Positions 6,927-14,039 of a DNA stretch of 23,895 bases are shown here, in pieces. The DNA lies in assembly GCA_030150305.1 (NCBI GenBank), contig JASLGD010000568.1:1-23895 (forward strand), written 5' to 3'. Origin of the DNA: Caldimonas sp. GTDB taxonomy: Bacteria; Pseudomonadota; Gammaproteobacteria; Burkholderiales; Burkholderiaceae_C. Below the pieces are notes generated by a model, which ran no database searches, was not told where the DNA came from, and saw only the letters and a list, made by a program, of their open reading frames with translations. The position numbers and the translations under genes are program-made. The first letter of the stretch is position 1. Every line of letters begins with the position of its first letter.

Positions 6927-7762
6927 GTCGGCGGCAGCAGGGTGGAGCGCGGCGCGGGCATTGTCGGCTTGCCGAGCGCCTCCGACTTGGCGCGCGCGGC
7001 GAGCACGGCGGCGATGAAGGCGTCGCGAACGGCACGCGTCTCGAGCACGGCGATCGCCGCCTCGGTCGTGCCGCCGGGCGACGTGACGTGGCGGCGCAGC
7101 TCGGCAGGCGAGTCGGGCGACGCCGCGGCGAGCGCGGCCGAGCCGGCGAGCGTCTGCTCGGCGAGCCGGCGAGCGACCTGCGGCGACAGGCCCATCTGCT
7201 TGCCGGCGTCGAGCAGCGCCTCGAGGACGAGGAACACGTACGCCGGCCCCGACCCCGAGAGCGCGGTGACCGCGTCGAGCTGCGTCTCGACTCCGACCCA
7301 GATGAGCTCGCCGGTCGGGCCGAGGAGCGCGGTCGCGTCGGCGCGGTCCTGGTCGGTCACCGCGGGGCGCGCGAACAGGCCGGCGATGCCCTGGCCGATC
7401 AGCGCCGGCGTGTTCGGCATGGCGCGAACGACGCGTTCGCTGCCGGTCGCGGCGACGATCGCATCGCTGCGAACGCCGGCCATGACGCTGACGTGGAGCG
7501 CGCCGGCGACCTTGCCCTCGCACTCGCGGGCGGCGGCGTCGAACGCCTGCGGCTTGACCGCCCAGACGATGAGCTCGGCGGCCTCGATCGCCGCACCGGG
7601 CTCCGAGCGCGCGGTGGCGCCGTAGCGGCCGACGAGGCGACGTCGCGTGGTTTCGTTGGGCTCGACGACGACGATCGAGCGGCCAGGGCGGCCGGCCTTG
7701 ACGAGGCCGCCGACCAGCGCCTGCGCCATGTTGCCGCCACCGATGAAGACGATGTTGCGCAC
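6923..7762 (-). CDS. proC: Pyrroline-5-carboxylate reductase
   Basis: ProC reduces P5C to proline with NAD(P)H, the last step of proline synthesis. The 279-residue product starts RNIVFIGGGNMAQALVGGLV, the dinucleotide-binding loop. It has the family blocks ALSGSGPAYVFLVLEALLDAG and TSPGGTTEAAIAVLE near the C-terminus. The start is GTG at 7762, because the protein family begins right there and the upstream in-frame extension looks non-coding. No Shine-Dalgarno sequence is visible; a -10-like TACACT ends 5 bases before the GTG. It is first gene of a proC-gdhA operon with a 4-base ATGA overlap. In many proteobacteria proC follows yggS directly. Here a plus-strand GFA gene lies between them. Confidence 0.94.
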   Translation of the reverse strand: MRNIVFIGGGNMAQALVGGLVKAGRPGRSIVVVEPNETTRRRLVGRYGATARSEPGAAIEAAELIVWAVKPQAFDAAARECEGKVAGALHVSVMAGVRSDAIVAATGSERVVRAMPNTPALIGQGIAGLFARPAVTDQDRADATALLGPTGELIWVGVETQLDAVTALSGSGPAYVFLVLEALLDAGKQMGLSPQVARRLAEQTLAGSAALAAASPDSPAELRRHVTSPGGTTEAAIAVLETRAVRDAFIAAVLAARAKSEALGKPTMPAPRSTLLPPT

Positions 7763-7767
7763 GGCAC

Positions 7768-7773
7768 AGTGTA
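7768..7773 (-). promoter_or_regulatory. Candidate -10 of the proC-gdhA operon
   Basis: TACACT on the minus strand (bases 7773 to 7768) ends 5 bases before the proC GTG. The expected transcription start falls on or beside the start codon, implying a leaderless mRNA. I found no good -35 hexamer at 16-18 bases. Confidence 0.3.
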
Positions 7774-7787
7774 AGCATGTCGGAGGT

Positions 7788-7799
7788 TCACAATTGTGA
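7788..7799. promoter_or_regulatory. 12-bp perfect palindrome, candidate operator
   Basis: TCACAATTGTGA is a perfect palindrome and an AT-rich island in a GC-rich region. It lies in the 55-base divergent space between proC and the GFA gene, about 25 bases upstream of the proC GTG and 18 bases upstream of the GFA ATG. Its position suits an operator affecting both genes. No cognate regulator is apparent. Confidence 0.4.
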
Positions 7800-7817
7800 G
7801 CCGTCGTCAACACCGCC

Positions 7818-8306
7818 ATGCACCTGCAAGGGTCCTGCCACTGCGGCGTCGTCCGCTTCAGCGTCGATGCGATGAGTCCGGTGCCGTTCCTGCACTGCCA
7901 TTGCTCGATCTGCCGCAAGACCGCGGGCAGCGGCGGCTACGCGATCAACCTCGGCGCCGACGCGACGACGCTGAAGGTGCGCGGCAAGCGGCATCTCGGC
8001 CGCTACCGCGCGCTGATCCGCGAGGCGGGCAAGCGCACGCGCCGCTCGCCGGCGACGCGGCACTTCTGCTTGCTCTGCGGCAGCCCGCTGTGGCTGTGGG
8101 ACCCACGCTGGCCCGAGCTCGTGCATCCGCACGCGTCGGCGATCGACACGCCGCTGCCGAGGCCGCCCGAGGTCGTCGAGGCCGCGCTCGACTTCGCCGC
8201 TGCATGGGTGGACGTGCCGCGCGGCAAGGGGCATGTCCGCGTCGGCCGCTGGCCCGACGAGTCGCTCGAGGACTGGCACCGCCGCCACGGCTTGCTCGGC
8301 GGCTGA
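7818..8306 (+). CDS. GFA-family zinc protein (CENP-V/GFA domain)
   Basis: A 162-residue protein of the glutathione-dependent formaldehyde-activating enzyme fold. Zinc ligands are complete: C7 and C9 in SCHCG, C27, C29 and C32 in HCHCSICRK, and C84 and C87 in HFCLLCGSPL. Members bind structural and catalytic zinc. Only a few have shown activity toward S-hydroxymethyl-glutathione, so the substrate here is unknown. The ATG at 7818 starts immediately before the first Cys motif. It lies alone on the plus strand between proC and yggS, genes that are usually adjacent, so it looks like an insertion into that synteny. It is convergent with yggS, 19 bases apart. Confidence 0.88.
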   Translation: MHLQGSCHCGVVRFSVDAMSPVPFLHCHCSICRKTAGSGGYAINLGADATTLKVRGKRHLGRYRALIREAGKRTRRSPATRHFCLLCGSPLWLWDPRWPELVHPHASAIDTPLPRPPEVVEAALDFAAAWVDVPRGKGHVRVGRWPDESLEDWHRRHGLLGG

Positions 8307-8325
8307 GACGCGAGCGGCGGCGCCG

Positions 8326-9018
8326 TCAGGCAGGCGCGGCGCGGCTGCCGAAGATCGCGCTGCCGACGCGCACCATCGTCGCGCCTTCGAGGATCGCAGC
8401 CTCGAGATCGTCGCTCATCCCGGCCGACAGCGTGTCGAGGTCCAGCCCCTCGTCGCGCAGCGCTTCGAGGCAGCGCCGCAACGCGCGATGCGGCACGCGC
8501 TGCGCGTCGATGCCCGGCGCCGGCGCCGGGATCGCCATCAGCCCGCGCAGTCGCAGGCGCGGCAACGCGGCGACCGCATGCGCGAGGCGCGAGAGCTCGG
8601 CGGGCGCGACGCCGCTCTTCGATGCCTCGCCGCTGACGTTGACCTGCAGGCAGACCGACAGCGGCGCGAGCGCGCCCGGGCGCTGCGCGCTCAGGCGCTC
8701 GGCGATCTGCAGGCGGTCGAGCGAATGGACCCAGTCGAAGGTCTCGGCGACGACGCGCGACTTGTTGCTCTGCAGCGGTCCGATCAGGTGCCATTCGGGA
8801 CGCGGCGAGAGCGCGGCGAGCGCGGCGATCTTGGCGACCGCCTCCTGGACATAGTTCTCGCCGAAGCGTCGCTGCCCGGCGGCGTGCGCAGCAGCGACGT
8901 CCGCAGCAGCGAAGGTCTTGCTCACGGCAAGCAACGTGACGCTTTGCACGGGGCGTCCTGCGGCCGCGCACGCGCTCGCGATGCGCGCGTTCACCTGGGC
9001 GATCTTGTCTGCGATCAT
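8326..9018 (-). CDS. yggS: PLP homeostasis protein, YggS/PROSC family
   Basis: YggS is a PLP-binding single-domain TIM-barrel protein that buffers pyridoxal phosphate. It affects amino-acid metabolism and has no known catalytic activity. The 230-residue product shows the PLP-lysine region LLAVSKTF (about residues 30), the motif RRFGENYVQEA, WHLIGPLQSNK, and the phosphate-binding end LSAGMSDDLEAAILEGATMVRVGSAIFG. The start is taken as ATG 9018 (MIADKIAQVNARI), matching the family. An upstream in-frame ATG at 9066 would add a basic non-conserved 16-residue extension. It is divergent from pilT by 71 bases, the same arrangement as in enterobacteria. Confidence 0.94.
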   Translation of the reverse strand: MIADKIAQVNARIASACAAAGRPVQSVTLLAVSKTFAAADVAAAHAAGQRRFGENYVQEAVAKIAALAALSPRPEWHLIGPLQSNKSRVVAETFDWVHSLDRLQIAERLSAQRPGALAPLSVCLQVNVSGEASKSGVAPAELSRLAHAVAALPRLRLRGLMAIPAPAPGIDAQRVPHRALRRCLEALRDEGLDLDTLSAGMSDDLEAAILEGATMVRVGSAIFGSRAAPA

Positions 9019-9089
9019 TGCGATGGAGCGCCGCGACGGCGCGCGCATCCGGTCTTCCTGCGCCATCCGGCACTCATCTCCGCTGCACC

Positions 9090-10133
9090 ATGGACATCAC
9101 TCAACTGCTGGCGTTCTCGGTCAAGAACAAGGCCTCCGACCTGCACCTGTCGGCGGGGCTGCCGCCGATGATCCGCGTCCACGGGGATGTCCGCCGCATC
9201 AACGTCGACCCGCTCGAGCACAAGCAGGTGCACGACATGGTGTACGACATCATGAACGACTCGCAGCGCAAGGCGTACGAAGAGACGCTCGAGTGCGACT
9301 TCTCGTTCGAGATCCAGGGTCTCGCCCGCTTTCGCGTCAACGCCTTCAACCACAACCGCGGCGCCGGCGCCGTGTTCCGGACGATTCCGTCGAAGATCTT
9401 GACCCTCGAGCAGCTCAACTGCCCGGCGGTCTTCGCCGAGCTGGCGCTGAAGCCGCGCGGCATGGTGCTGTGCACCGGGCCGACCGGCTCCGGCAAGTCG
9501 ACGACGCTCGCGGCGATGGTCAACCACCTCAACGAGAACGAGTTCGGCCACATTCTGACCGTCGAGGATCCGATCGAGTTCGTCCACGACTCGAAGAAGT
9601 GCCTGATCAACCAGCGCGAGGTCGGCCCGCACACGCTCTCGTTCGCCAACGCGCTGCGCTCGGCGCTGCGCGAGGACCCCGACTGCATCCTGGTCGGCGA
9701 GATGCGCGACCTCGAGACGATCCGCCTCGCGCTGACCGCTGCCGAAACCGGCCACCTGGTCTTCGGCACGCTGCACACCTCGAGCGCGGCCAAGACCGTC
9801 GACCGCATCGTCGACGTCTTCCCCGCGGCCGAGAAGGAGATGGTCCGCTCGATGCTCTCGGAGTCGCTGATCGGCGTCATCTCGCAGACCTTGTGCAAGA
9901 CGAAGGACGGCGCCGGCCGCGTCGCCGCCCACGAGATCATGCTCGGCACCGCGGCGATCCGGAACCTGATCCGCGAGAACAAGGTCGCCCAGATGTACTC
10001 TTCGATCCAGACCGGCAACAACATCGGCATGCAGACGCTCGACCAGAATCTCGCCGACCTCGTGCGCCGCAACATCGTCTCGCCCGCCGAAGCGCGCGGC
10101 AAGGCGAAGTTCCCGGAGAATTTCCCCGGCTAA
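9090..10133 (+). CDS. pilT: Type IV pilus retraction ATPase PilT
   Basis: PilT is the hexameric motor at the inner-membrane base of type IV pili that depolymerises pilin to power twitching and DNA uptake. The 347-residue product has the N-terminal PAS-like half (KASDLHLSAGLPPMIRVHGD) and Walker A GPTGSGKST (130-138). It also has Walker B ILVGEMRDLETI, the His box TLHTSSAAKT, and the C-terminal AIRNLIRENK element required for retraction. ATG 9090 is the family start (MDITQLLAFS). No Shine-Dalgarno sequence is visible in front. It is followed by pilU after 108 bases of hairpin-rich spacer. Confidence 0.97.
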   Translation: MDITQLLAFSVKNKASDLHLSAGLPPMIRVHGDVRRINVDPLEHKQVHDMVYDIMNDSQRKAYEETLECDFSFEIQGLARFRVNAFNHNRGAGAVFRTIPSKILTLEQLNCPAVFAELALKPRGMVLCTGPTGSGKSTTLAAMVNHLNENEFGHILTVEDPIEFVHDSKKCLINQREVGPHTLSFANALRSALREDPDCILVGEMRDLETIRLALTAAETGHLVFGTLHTSSAAKTVDRIVDVFPAAEKEMVRSMLSESLIGVISQTLCKTKDGAGRVAAHEIMLGTAAIRNLIRENKVAQMYSSIQTGNNIGMQTLDQNLADLVRRNIVSPAEARGKAKFPENFPG

Positions 10134-10161
10134 ATGGAGCCCCCGCTCGCTTCACTCGCCT

Positions 10162-10217
10162 GCCCCCCGAGGGGGCGGCTCAGGCCGCTTGGGAGCGGCC
10201 CGGCGCTGGCCTGAGCC
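10162..10217. repeat. Competing hairpins in the pilT-pilU spacer
   Basis: Three inverted repeats overlap here. GCCCCC/GGGGGC has a 3-base loop (10162-10176). GGCTCAGGCC (10177-10186) is an exact match to GGCCTGAGCC (10208-10217), 10 bp. A nested GGCCGCT/AGCGGCC with loop TGGG (10183-10200) shares bases with the left arm of the 10-bp stem, so the two folds exclude each other. No T-run is present. The stems could stabilise the pilT transcript end or set the pilT:pilU ratio. The GC-rich blocks resemble dispersed intergenic elements of this genome type. Confidence 0.55.
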
Positions 10218-10241
10218 CGCCCGCTCGAACAAAGGAGTTGC

Positions 10242-11381
10242 ATGGAACGCGACCAGGCATCCAAATTCGTCAACGACCTGCTGCGCCTGATGGTCTCGCG
10301 CAACGGCTCGGACCTCTTTCTCACCGCCGACTTCCCGCCCGCGATCAAGGTCGACGGCAAGGTCACCAAGGTCTCGCCGCAGCCGCTCACCGGCCAGCAC
10401 ACGCTGGCGCTGACGCGCTCGATCATGAACGACAAGCAGGCGGCCGAGTTCGAGCGCACCAAGGAGTGCAACTTCGCGGTCGCGCCGCAGGGGATCGGGC
10501 GCTTTCGCGTCAACGCCTTCGTCCAGCAGGGCAACGTCGGCCTGGTGATGCGGACCATTCCGCAGACGCTGCCGACGATCGACAGCATGAACCTGCCGCA
10601 CATCCTCAAGGACATCGCGATGACCAAGCGCGGCCTGGTCATCTTCGTCGGCGCGACCGGCTCGGGCAAGAGCACGTCGCTCGCGGCGATGGTCGACCAC
10701 CGCAACGAGAACTCGTTCGGCCACATCATCACGATCGAGGACCCGGTCGAGTTCGTCCATCCGCACAAGAACTGCGTCATCACCCAGCGCGAGGTCGGCA
10801 TCGACACCGACGGCTGGGAGATCGCGCTGAAGAACACGCTGCGCCAGGCGCCCGACGTCATCCTGATGGGCGAGATCCGCGACCGCGAGACGATGGAGCA
10901 CGCGGTCGCGTTCGCCGAGACCGGTCACCTCTGCCTGGCGACGCTGCACGCCAACAGCGCCAACCAGGCGCTCGACCGGATCATCAACTTCTTCCCCGAG
11001 GAGCGGCGCGCCCAGCTGCTGATGGACCTCTCGCTCAACCTGAAGGCGCTCGTCTCGCAGCGGCTGCTGCCGCGCCAGGAGGGCAAGGGCCGGGTCGCGG
11101 CGGTCGAGATCATGATCAACACGCCGCTCATCTCCGACCTGATCTTCAAGGGCGAGATCGCCGAGATCAAGGAGCTGATGAAGCGCTCGCGCGAGCTCGG
11201 CATGCAGACCTTCGACCAGAGCCTGTTCGACCTCTACGAGGCCCAGACCGTCACGTACGAAGACGCGCTGCGCAACGCCGACTCCGTCAACGACCTGCGC
11301 CTGCAGATCAAGCTGCACAGCCAGCGCTCGCGCACGAGCGACCTCAACGCCGGCACCGAGCACCTGCAGATCATGAAGTAG
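10242..11381 (+). CDS. pilU: PilT-like accessory retraction ATPase PilU
   Basis: PilU is a PilT paralogue that assists retraction under load and depends on PilT. The 379-residue product has the N-terminal block NGSDLFLTADFPPAIKVDGKV and Walker A GATGSGKST (137-145). Walker B VILMGEIRDRET and the His box TLHANSANQALDRI follow. The tail after about residue 340 is longer than in PilT, as typical for PilU (SVNDLRLQIKLHSQRS). A strong Shine-Dalgarno sequence AAAGGAG (10231-10237) sits 4 bases before ATG 10242, unlike most neighbours. It is probably cotranscribed with pilT through a structured spacer. Confidence 0.96.
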   Translation: MERDQASKFVNDLLRLMVSRNGSDLFLTADFPPAIKVDGKVTKVSPQPLTGQHTLALTRSIMNDKQAAEFERTKECNFAVAPQGIGRFRVNAFVQQGNVGLVMRTIPQTLPTIDSMNLPHILKDIAMTKRGLVIFVGATGSGKSTSLAAMVDHRNENSFGHIITIEDPVEFVHPHKNCVITQREVGIDTDGWEIALKNTLRQAPDVILMGEIRDRETMEHAVAFAETGHLCLATLHANSANQALDRIINFFPEERRAQLLMDLSLNLKALVSQRLLPRQEGKGRVAAVEIMINTPLISDLIFKGEIAEIKELMKRSRELGMQTFDQSLFDLYEAQTVTYEDALRNADSVNDLRLQIKLHSQRSRTSDLNAGTEHLQIMK

Positions 11382-11402
11382 CGCGTCGCCGCGGTGGTGT
11401 AC

Positions 11403-11427
11403 AAACGGCCTCCTCGCGAGGCCGTTT
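11403..11427 (+). terminator. 10-bp inverted repeat after pilU
   Basis: AAACGGCCTC (11403-11412) pairs perfectly with GAGGCCGTTT (11418-11427) across the 5-base loop CTCGC. It begins 22 bases after the pilU stop and the right arm ends in TTT, so it looks like the terminator of the pilTU unit. It lies only 11 bases before the ATG of the next gene. Confidence 0.7.
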
Positions 11428-11438
11428 CACATTCCACC

Positions 11439-12332
11439 ATGGCGACCAGAACCTACGAATCGATTCCCGCGCGCGACGTCGCGTTCCTCGGCCTCGGCGT
11501 CATGGGCGACCCGATGGCCGGCCACCTCGCCGCCGCGGGCCACCGCGTCACCGTCTACAACCGCACCGCCGCCAAGGCCGCCGACTGGGTCGCGCGCAAC
11601 GGGGGCAGGAGCGCGCCGACGCCGGCCGAGGCGGCGCGCGGCGCCGACCTCGTGTTCGCTTGCGTCGGCAACGACGACGACCTGCGCTCGGTGACGACGG
11701 GCCCGACCGGCGCGTTCGCCGGCATGAAGCAGGGCGCGGTGTTCGTCGACCACACGACCGCCTCGGCGGCGGTCGCGCGCGAGCTCGCCGCTGCGGCGCA
11801 AGCCAAGGGACTCGCGTTCGTCGACGCGCCGGTCTCCGGCGGCAACGTCGGCGCGATCAACGGCGCGCTCACCGTGATGTGCGGCGGCGATCCCGCCGCG
11901 TTCGCGCAGGCGAAGCCGGTCGCGATGGCGTTCGCCAAGGCGATGACGCTGCTCGGGCCGAGCGGCTCGGGCCAGCTCGCCAAGATGGTCAACCAGATCG
12001 CGATCGCGGGCCTCGTGCAGGGCCTGTCGGAGGCGATCGCGTTCGGCACGCGCGCCGGCCTCGACATGACGGCCGTGCTCGAGGTGATCGGCAAGGGCGC
12101 GGCGCAGAGCTGGCAGATGGACAACCGCGGCCCGACGATGATCGCCGACAAGTTCGACTTCGGCTTCGCGGTCGACTGGATGCGAAAGGACCTCGGCATC
12201 GCGCTCGACGAGGCGCGCCGCAACGGCGCGAGGCTGCCGGTGACCGCGCTTGTCGACCAGTTCTACGGCGAGGTGCAGGCCGCGGGCGGCAACCGGCTCG
12301 ACACCTCGAGCCTGATCAAGCGGCTGCGCTAG
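11439..12332 (+). CDS. NAD(P)-dependent beta-hydroxyacid dehydrogenase
   Basis: A 297-residue member of the 3-hydroxyisobutyrate dehydrogenase / 2-hydroxy-3-oxopropionate reductase family, which oxidises or reduces short beta-hydroxyacids or semialdehydes. The N-terminal Rossmann loop is FLGLGVMGDPMAGHLAAAGH. The substrate-loop motif DAPVSGGNVGAINGALTVMCGG follows. The catalytic lysine is in SGQLAKMVNQIAIAG, and the C-terminal helical domain is complete. The substrate cannot be fixed from sequence. The ATG at 11439 is preferred over an in-frame GTG at 11394, because the latter would run translation through the terminator hairpin. No Shine-Dalgarno sequence is seen. Confidence 0.9.
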   Translation: MATRTYESIPARDVAFLGLGVMGDPMAGHLAAAGHRVTVYNRTAAKAADWVARNGGRSAPTPAEAARGADLVFACVGNDDDLRSVTTGPTGAFAGMKQGAVFVDHTTASAAVARELAAAAQAKGLAFVDAPVSGGNVGAINGALTVMCGGDPAAFAQAKPVAMAFAKAMTLLGPSGSGQLAKMVNQIAIAGLVQGLSEAIAFGTRAGLDMTAVLEVIGKGAAQSWQMDNRGPTMIADKFDFGFAVDWMRKDLGIALDEARRNGARLPVTALVDQFYGEVQAAGGNRLDTSSLIKRLR

Positions 12333-12342
12333 CAGCGTGCAG

Positions 12343-13002
12343 TCAGGGCGCGCTCGCGGGCGCGCTCGCCGGCTTCGCAGCCGTCTTCACCTGCCGGTGC
12401 GCGAGCTCGTCCTCGCTGATGATCTCGAACACCTTCACGACCTTGGCGACGCCGCTGACGCCGCGCGCGATCTCGGCCGCGCGGTTGGCTTCGCGCTCGG
12501 TGACGCGCCCCATCAGGTAGACGACGCCGCGGTGCGTCGTGATCTTGATCGAGTTCGCGAACAGGTCCTGCGCGTCGACGATGCTCGCCTTGACCTTGGT
12601 CGTGACGTAGGAGTCCTTGGTGCGCTCGCCGAACGTCGCCGCCGGGCCGATCTGCAGCTCGTTGATGACCGACTGCACGTTGTCGATCTTGGCGACGATC
12701 TTCTCGACCGCCGCCTTGTCGGCCTCGTTCGGCACCTGGCCGGTCAGCAGCACCATGCGGTTGTAGCTCGTCGCGTTGACCTGAACGCGGCCGTCGGGAA
12801 AGGCCTCGCCGATGCGGCCGCCGGCCTTGCCCTGGATGAGCTCGTCGTCGACCTGCGAGCCGCCGGCGCGGCGGTCGGTCGCGACGACCGCGCCGCCGAC
12901 GACCGCCGTGCCGACGACCATCGGCACGCAGCCGGCGAGCAGCGCTCCGGCGAGCGCGAGCGTGAGCGGGCCGGCCGGGTGCCGGCGGATGCCGCGTGTC
13001 AT
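12343..13002 (-). CDS. dolP: BON-domain outer-membrane lipoprotein (DolP/YraP type)
   Basis: A 219-residue lipoprotein with a positively charged N-terminus, a hydrophobic stretch and the lipobox LLAGC with C25 as the acylated residue. Two BON domains follow (about 60-125 and 130-200; ILLTGQVP-like and GVVYLMGRVTEREANRAAEIARGVSGVAKVV). A short Ala/Pro/Ser-rich tail ends the protein. DolP binds anionic phospholipid and supports outer-membrane integrity and BAM function in Escherichia coli. Its start ATG (13002-13000) overlaps the diaA stop as ATGA, so it is coupled behind diaA. The order yraN-diaA-dolP is conserved in proteobacteria. Confidence 0.93.
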   Translation of the reverse strand: MTRGIRRHPAGPLTLALAGALLAGCVPMVVGTAVVGGAVVATDRRAGGSQVDDELIQGKAGGRIGEAFPDGRVQVNATSYNRMVLLTGQVPNEADKAAVEKIVAKIDNVQSVINELQIGPAATFGERTKDSYVTTKVKASIVDAQDLFANSIKITTHRGVVYLMGRVTEREANRAAEIARGVSGVAKVVKVFEIISEDELAHRQVKTAAKPASAPASAP

Positions 13003-13595
13003 GTGTCTTCCTCTTCGCCGAGCAGTTGCAGGTCCACCGCGTCGCACAGGCAGTGCAGCACCAGCAGGTGGATCTCCTGGATGCGCGCGGTGCGCTCGTG
13101 CGGAACGCAGATGTGGACGTCGGTCTCGGTCAGCTGGTCGCGGATCTTGCCGCCGCCGTTGCCGGTCAGCGCGATCACCGTCATCTCCTTGGCGTGCGCC
13201 GCCGCGATCGCGGCGAGCACGTTGGCCGAATTGCCGCTGGTCGAGAACGCGAGCAGCACGTCGCCAGGAGCGCCGAGCGCCTCGACCTGCTTCGAGAACA
13301 CCACCTCGTAGCCGTAGTCGTTGCCGACCGCGGTCAGGATCGACGTGTCGGTCGTCAGCGCGATCGCCGCCAGGCCCGGGCGCTCGCGCTCGAAGCGGCC
13401 GACGAACTCGGCGGCGAAGTGCTGCGCGTCGGCGGCCGAGCCGCCGTTGCCGCACGCGAGCACCTTGCCGCCGGCGGTGATGCAGCCGATCAGCGCGCTC
13501 ACCGCGTCGTTGACCGGCTTCGCGAGCACCTCCGCAGCGGCGTAGTGAAGGTCGGCGCTGTCGAAGAACTGCTGCTGGATGCGTTGCTCGAGCAT
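12999..13595 (-). CDS. diaA: SIS-domain protein DiaA (GmhA-like)
   Basis: A 198-residue sugar-isomerase-domain protein. The phosphosugar site motifs ACGNGGSAADAQHFAAEF and LAFSTSGNSANVLAA are present. The C-terminal HERTARIQEIHLLVLHCLCDAVD matches the DiaA branch, which binds DnaA and times replication initiation, more than heptose isomerase GmhA. The ALTTDTSILTAVGNDYGYEVVFSKQVEALG block also leans to DiaA. Paralogues are easily confused, so isomerase activity cannot be ruled out. It lies between yraN and dolP, as diaA does in E. coli. A -10-like TATCAT ends 8 bases before the ATG at 13595. Confidence 0.88.
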   Translation of the reverse strand: MLEQRIQQQFFDSADLHYAAAEVLAKPVNDAVSALIGCITAGGKVLACGNGGSAADAQHFAAEFVGRFERERPGLAAIALTTDTSILTAVGNDYGYEVVFSKQVEALGAPGDVLLAFSTSGNSANVLAAIAAAHAKEMTVIALTGNGGGKIRDQLTETDVHICVPHERTARIQEIHLLVLHCLCDAVDLQLLGEEEDT

Positions 13596-13603
13596 GGTCG
13601 CGG

Positions 13604-13609
13604 ATGATA
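13604..13609 (-). promoter_or_regulatory. Candidate -10 of diaA-dolP
   Basis: TATCAT on the minus strand (13609 to 13604) lies 8 bases before the diaA ATG, with no Shine-Dalgarno sequence between. A TTGAAC-like -35 is present further upstream but 21 bases away. If used, the transcript would start within a few bases of the ATG. Confidence 0.35.
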
Positions 13610-13632
13610 TGACACGGCGTTTTCGCGCCGGT

Positions 13633-14013
13633 TCAATCGCCCGCGTCGAACGCCGCGCGCAACCACTCGACGCGATCGCCCTCCACCGCGACGACGTCGA
13701 ACCGGCACGGCGGCGTCGACGCGAGGCGGCGCAGATAGTGGATCGCAGCGAAGACGAGCCGGCGTCGCTTGGCCGAGCCGACGCTCGAGGCGGCGCCGCC
13801 GAAGCGATCGTCGCTGCGCGAGCGCACCTCGACGAAGACGAGCGTGCCGTCGCGATCGCGCATGACGAGGTCGACCTCGCCGCCGCGCGAGCTCGGGCCG
13901 CGCGCGACCCGATAATTGCGCCGCACCAGCACCAGCCCGGCCGCCTCGAGATGGGCGAGCGCGCGCGTCTCGGCGGCGTCGCCGATCGCCTTCGTCGTCG
14001 GCGGGTGCTTCAT
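13633..14013 (-). CDS. yraN: UPF0102 protein YraN (nuclease-like fold)
   Basis: A 126-residue protein of the UPF0102 family. The conserved frame is visible: GDAAETRALAHLEAAGLVLVRRNYR, then RGGEVDLVMRDRDGTLVFVEVRSRSDDRFGGAASSV. The E-V-D and V-E-V-R spacing is that of PD-(D/E)XK nucleases. Activity is unproven in general; a role in DNA processing is inferred. The start is placed at ATG 14013 (MKHPPTTKAIGDAAE). Upstream in-frame ATGs would overlap rsmI. It is divergent from rsmI with 26 bases between starts and is followed by diaA. Confidence 0.92.
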   Translation of the reverse strand: MKHPPTTKAIGDAAETRALAHLEAAGLVLVRRNYRVARGPSSRGGEVDLVMRDRDGTLVFVEVRSRSDDRFGGAASSVGSAKRRRLVFAAIHYLRRLASTPPCRFDVVAVEGDRVEWLRAAFDAGD

Positions 14014-14039
14014 CGCTTGGCGCGTCGGAGGTCGCATCG

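Noticed and set aside
5739..7625. Long open frame of 628 codons on the plus strand across gdhA and proC
   Set aside because: It lies antisense to two clearly recognised genes and shows only GC-driven composition.
7788..7799. CRP or lac-type operator reading of TCACAATTGTGA
   Set aside because: It has only a superficial likeness to those sites. The spacing does not fit a CRP site and no LacI-type regulator is nearby, so it is left as an unassigned operator.
11394..11438. In-frame GTG start for the hydroxyacid dehydrogenase
   Set aside because: It would place the pilU-side terminator hairpin inside the coding region and add a non-conserved 15-residue N-terminus.
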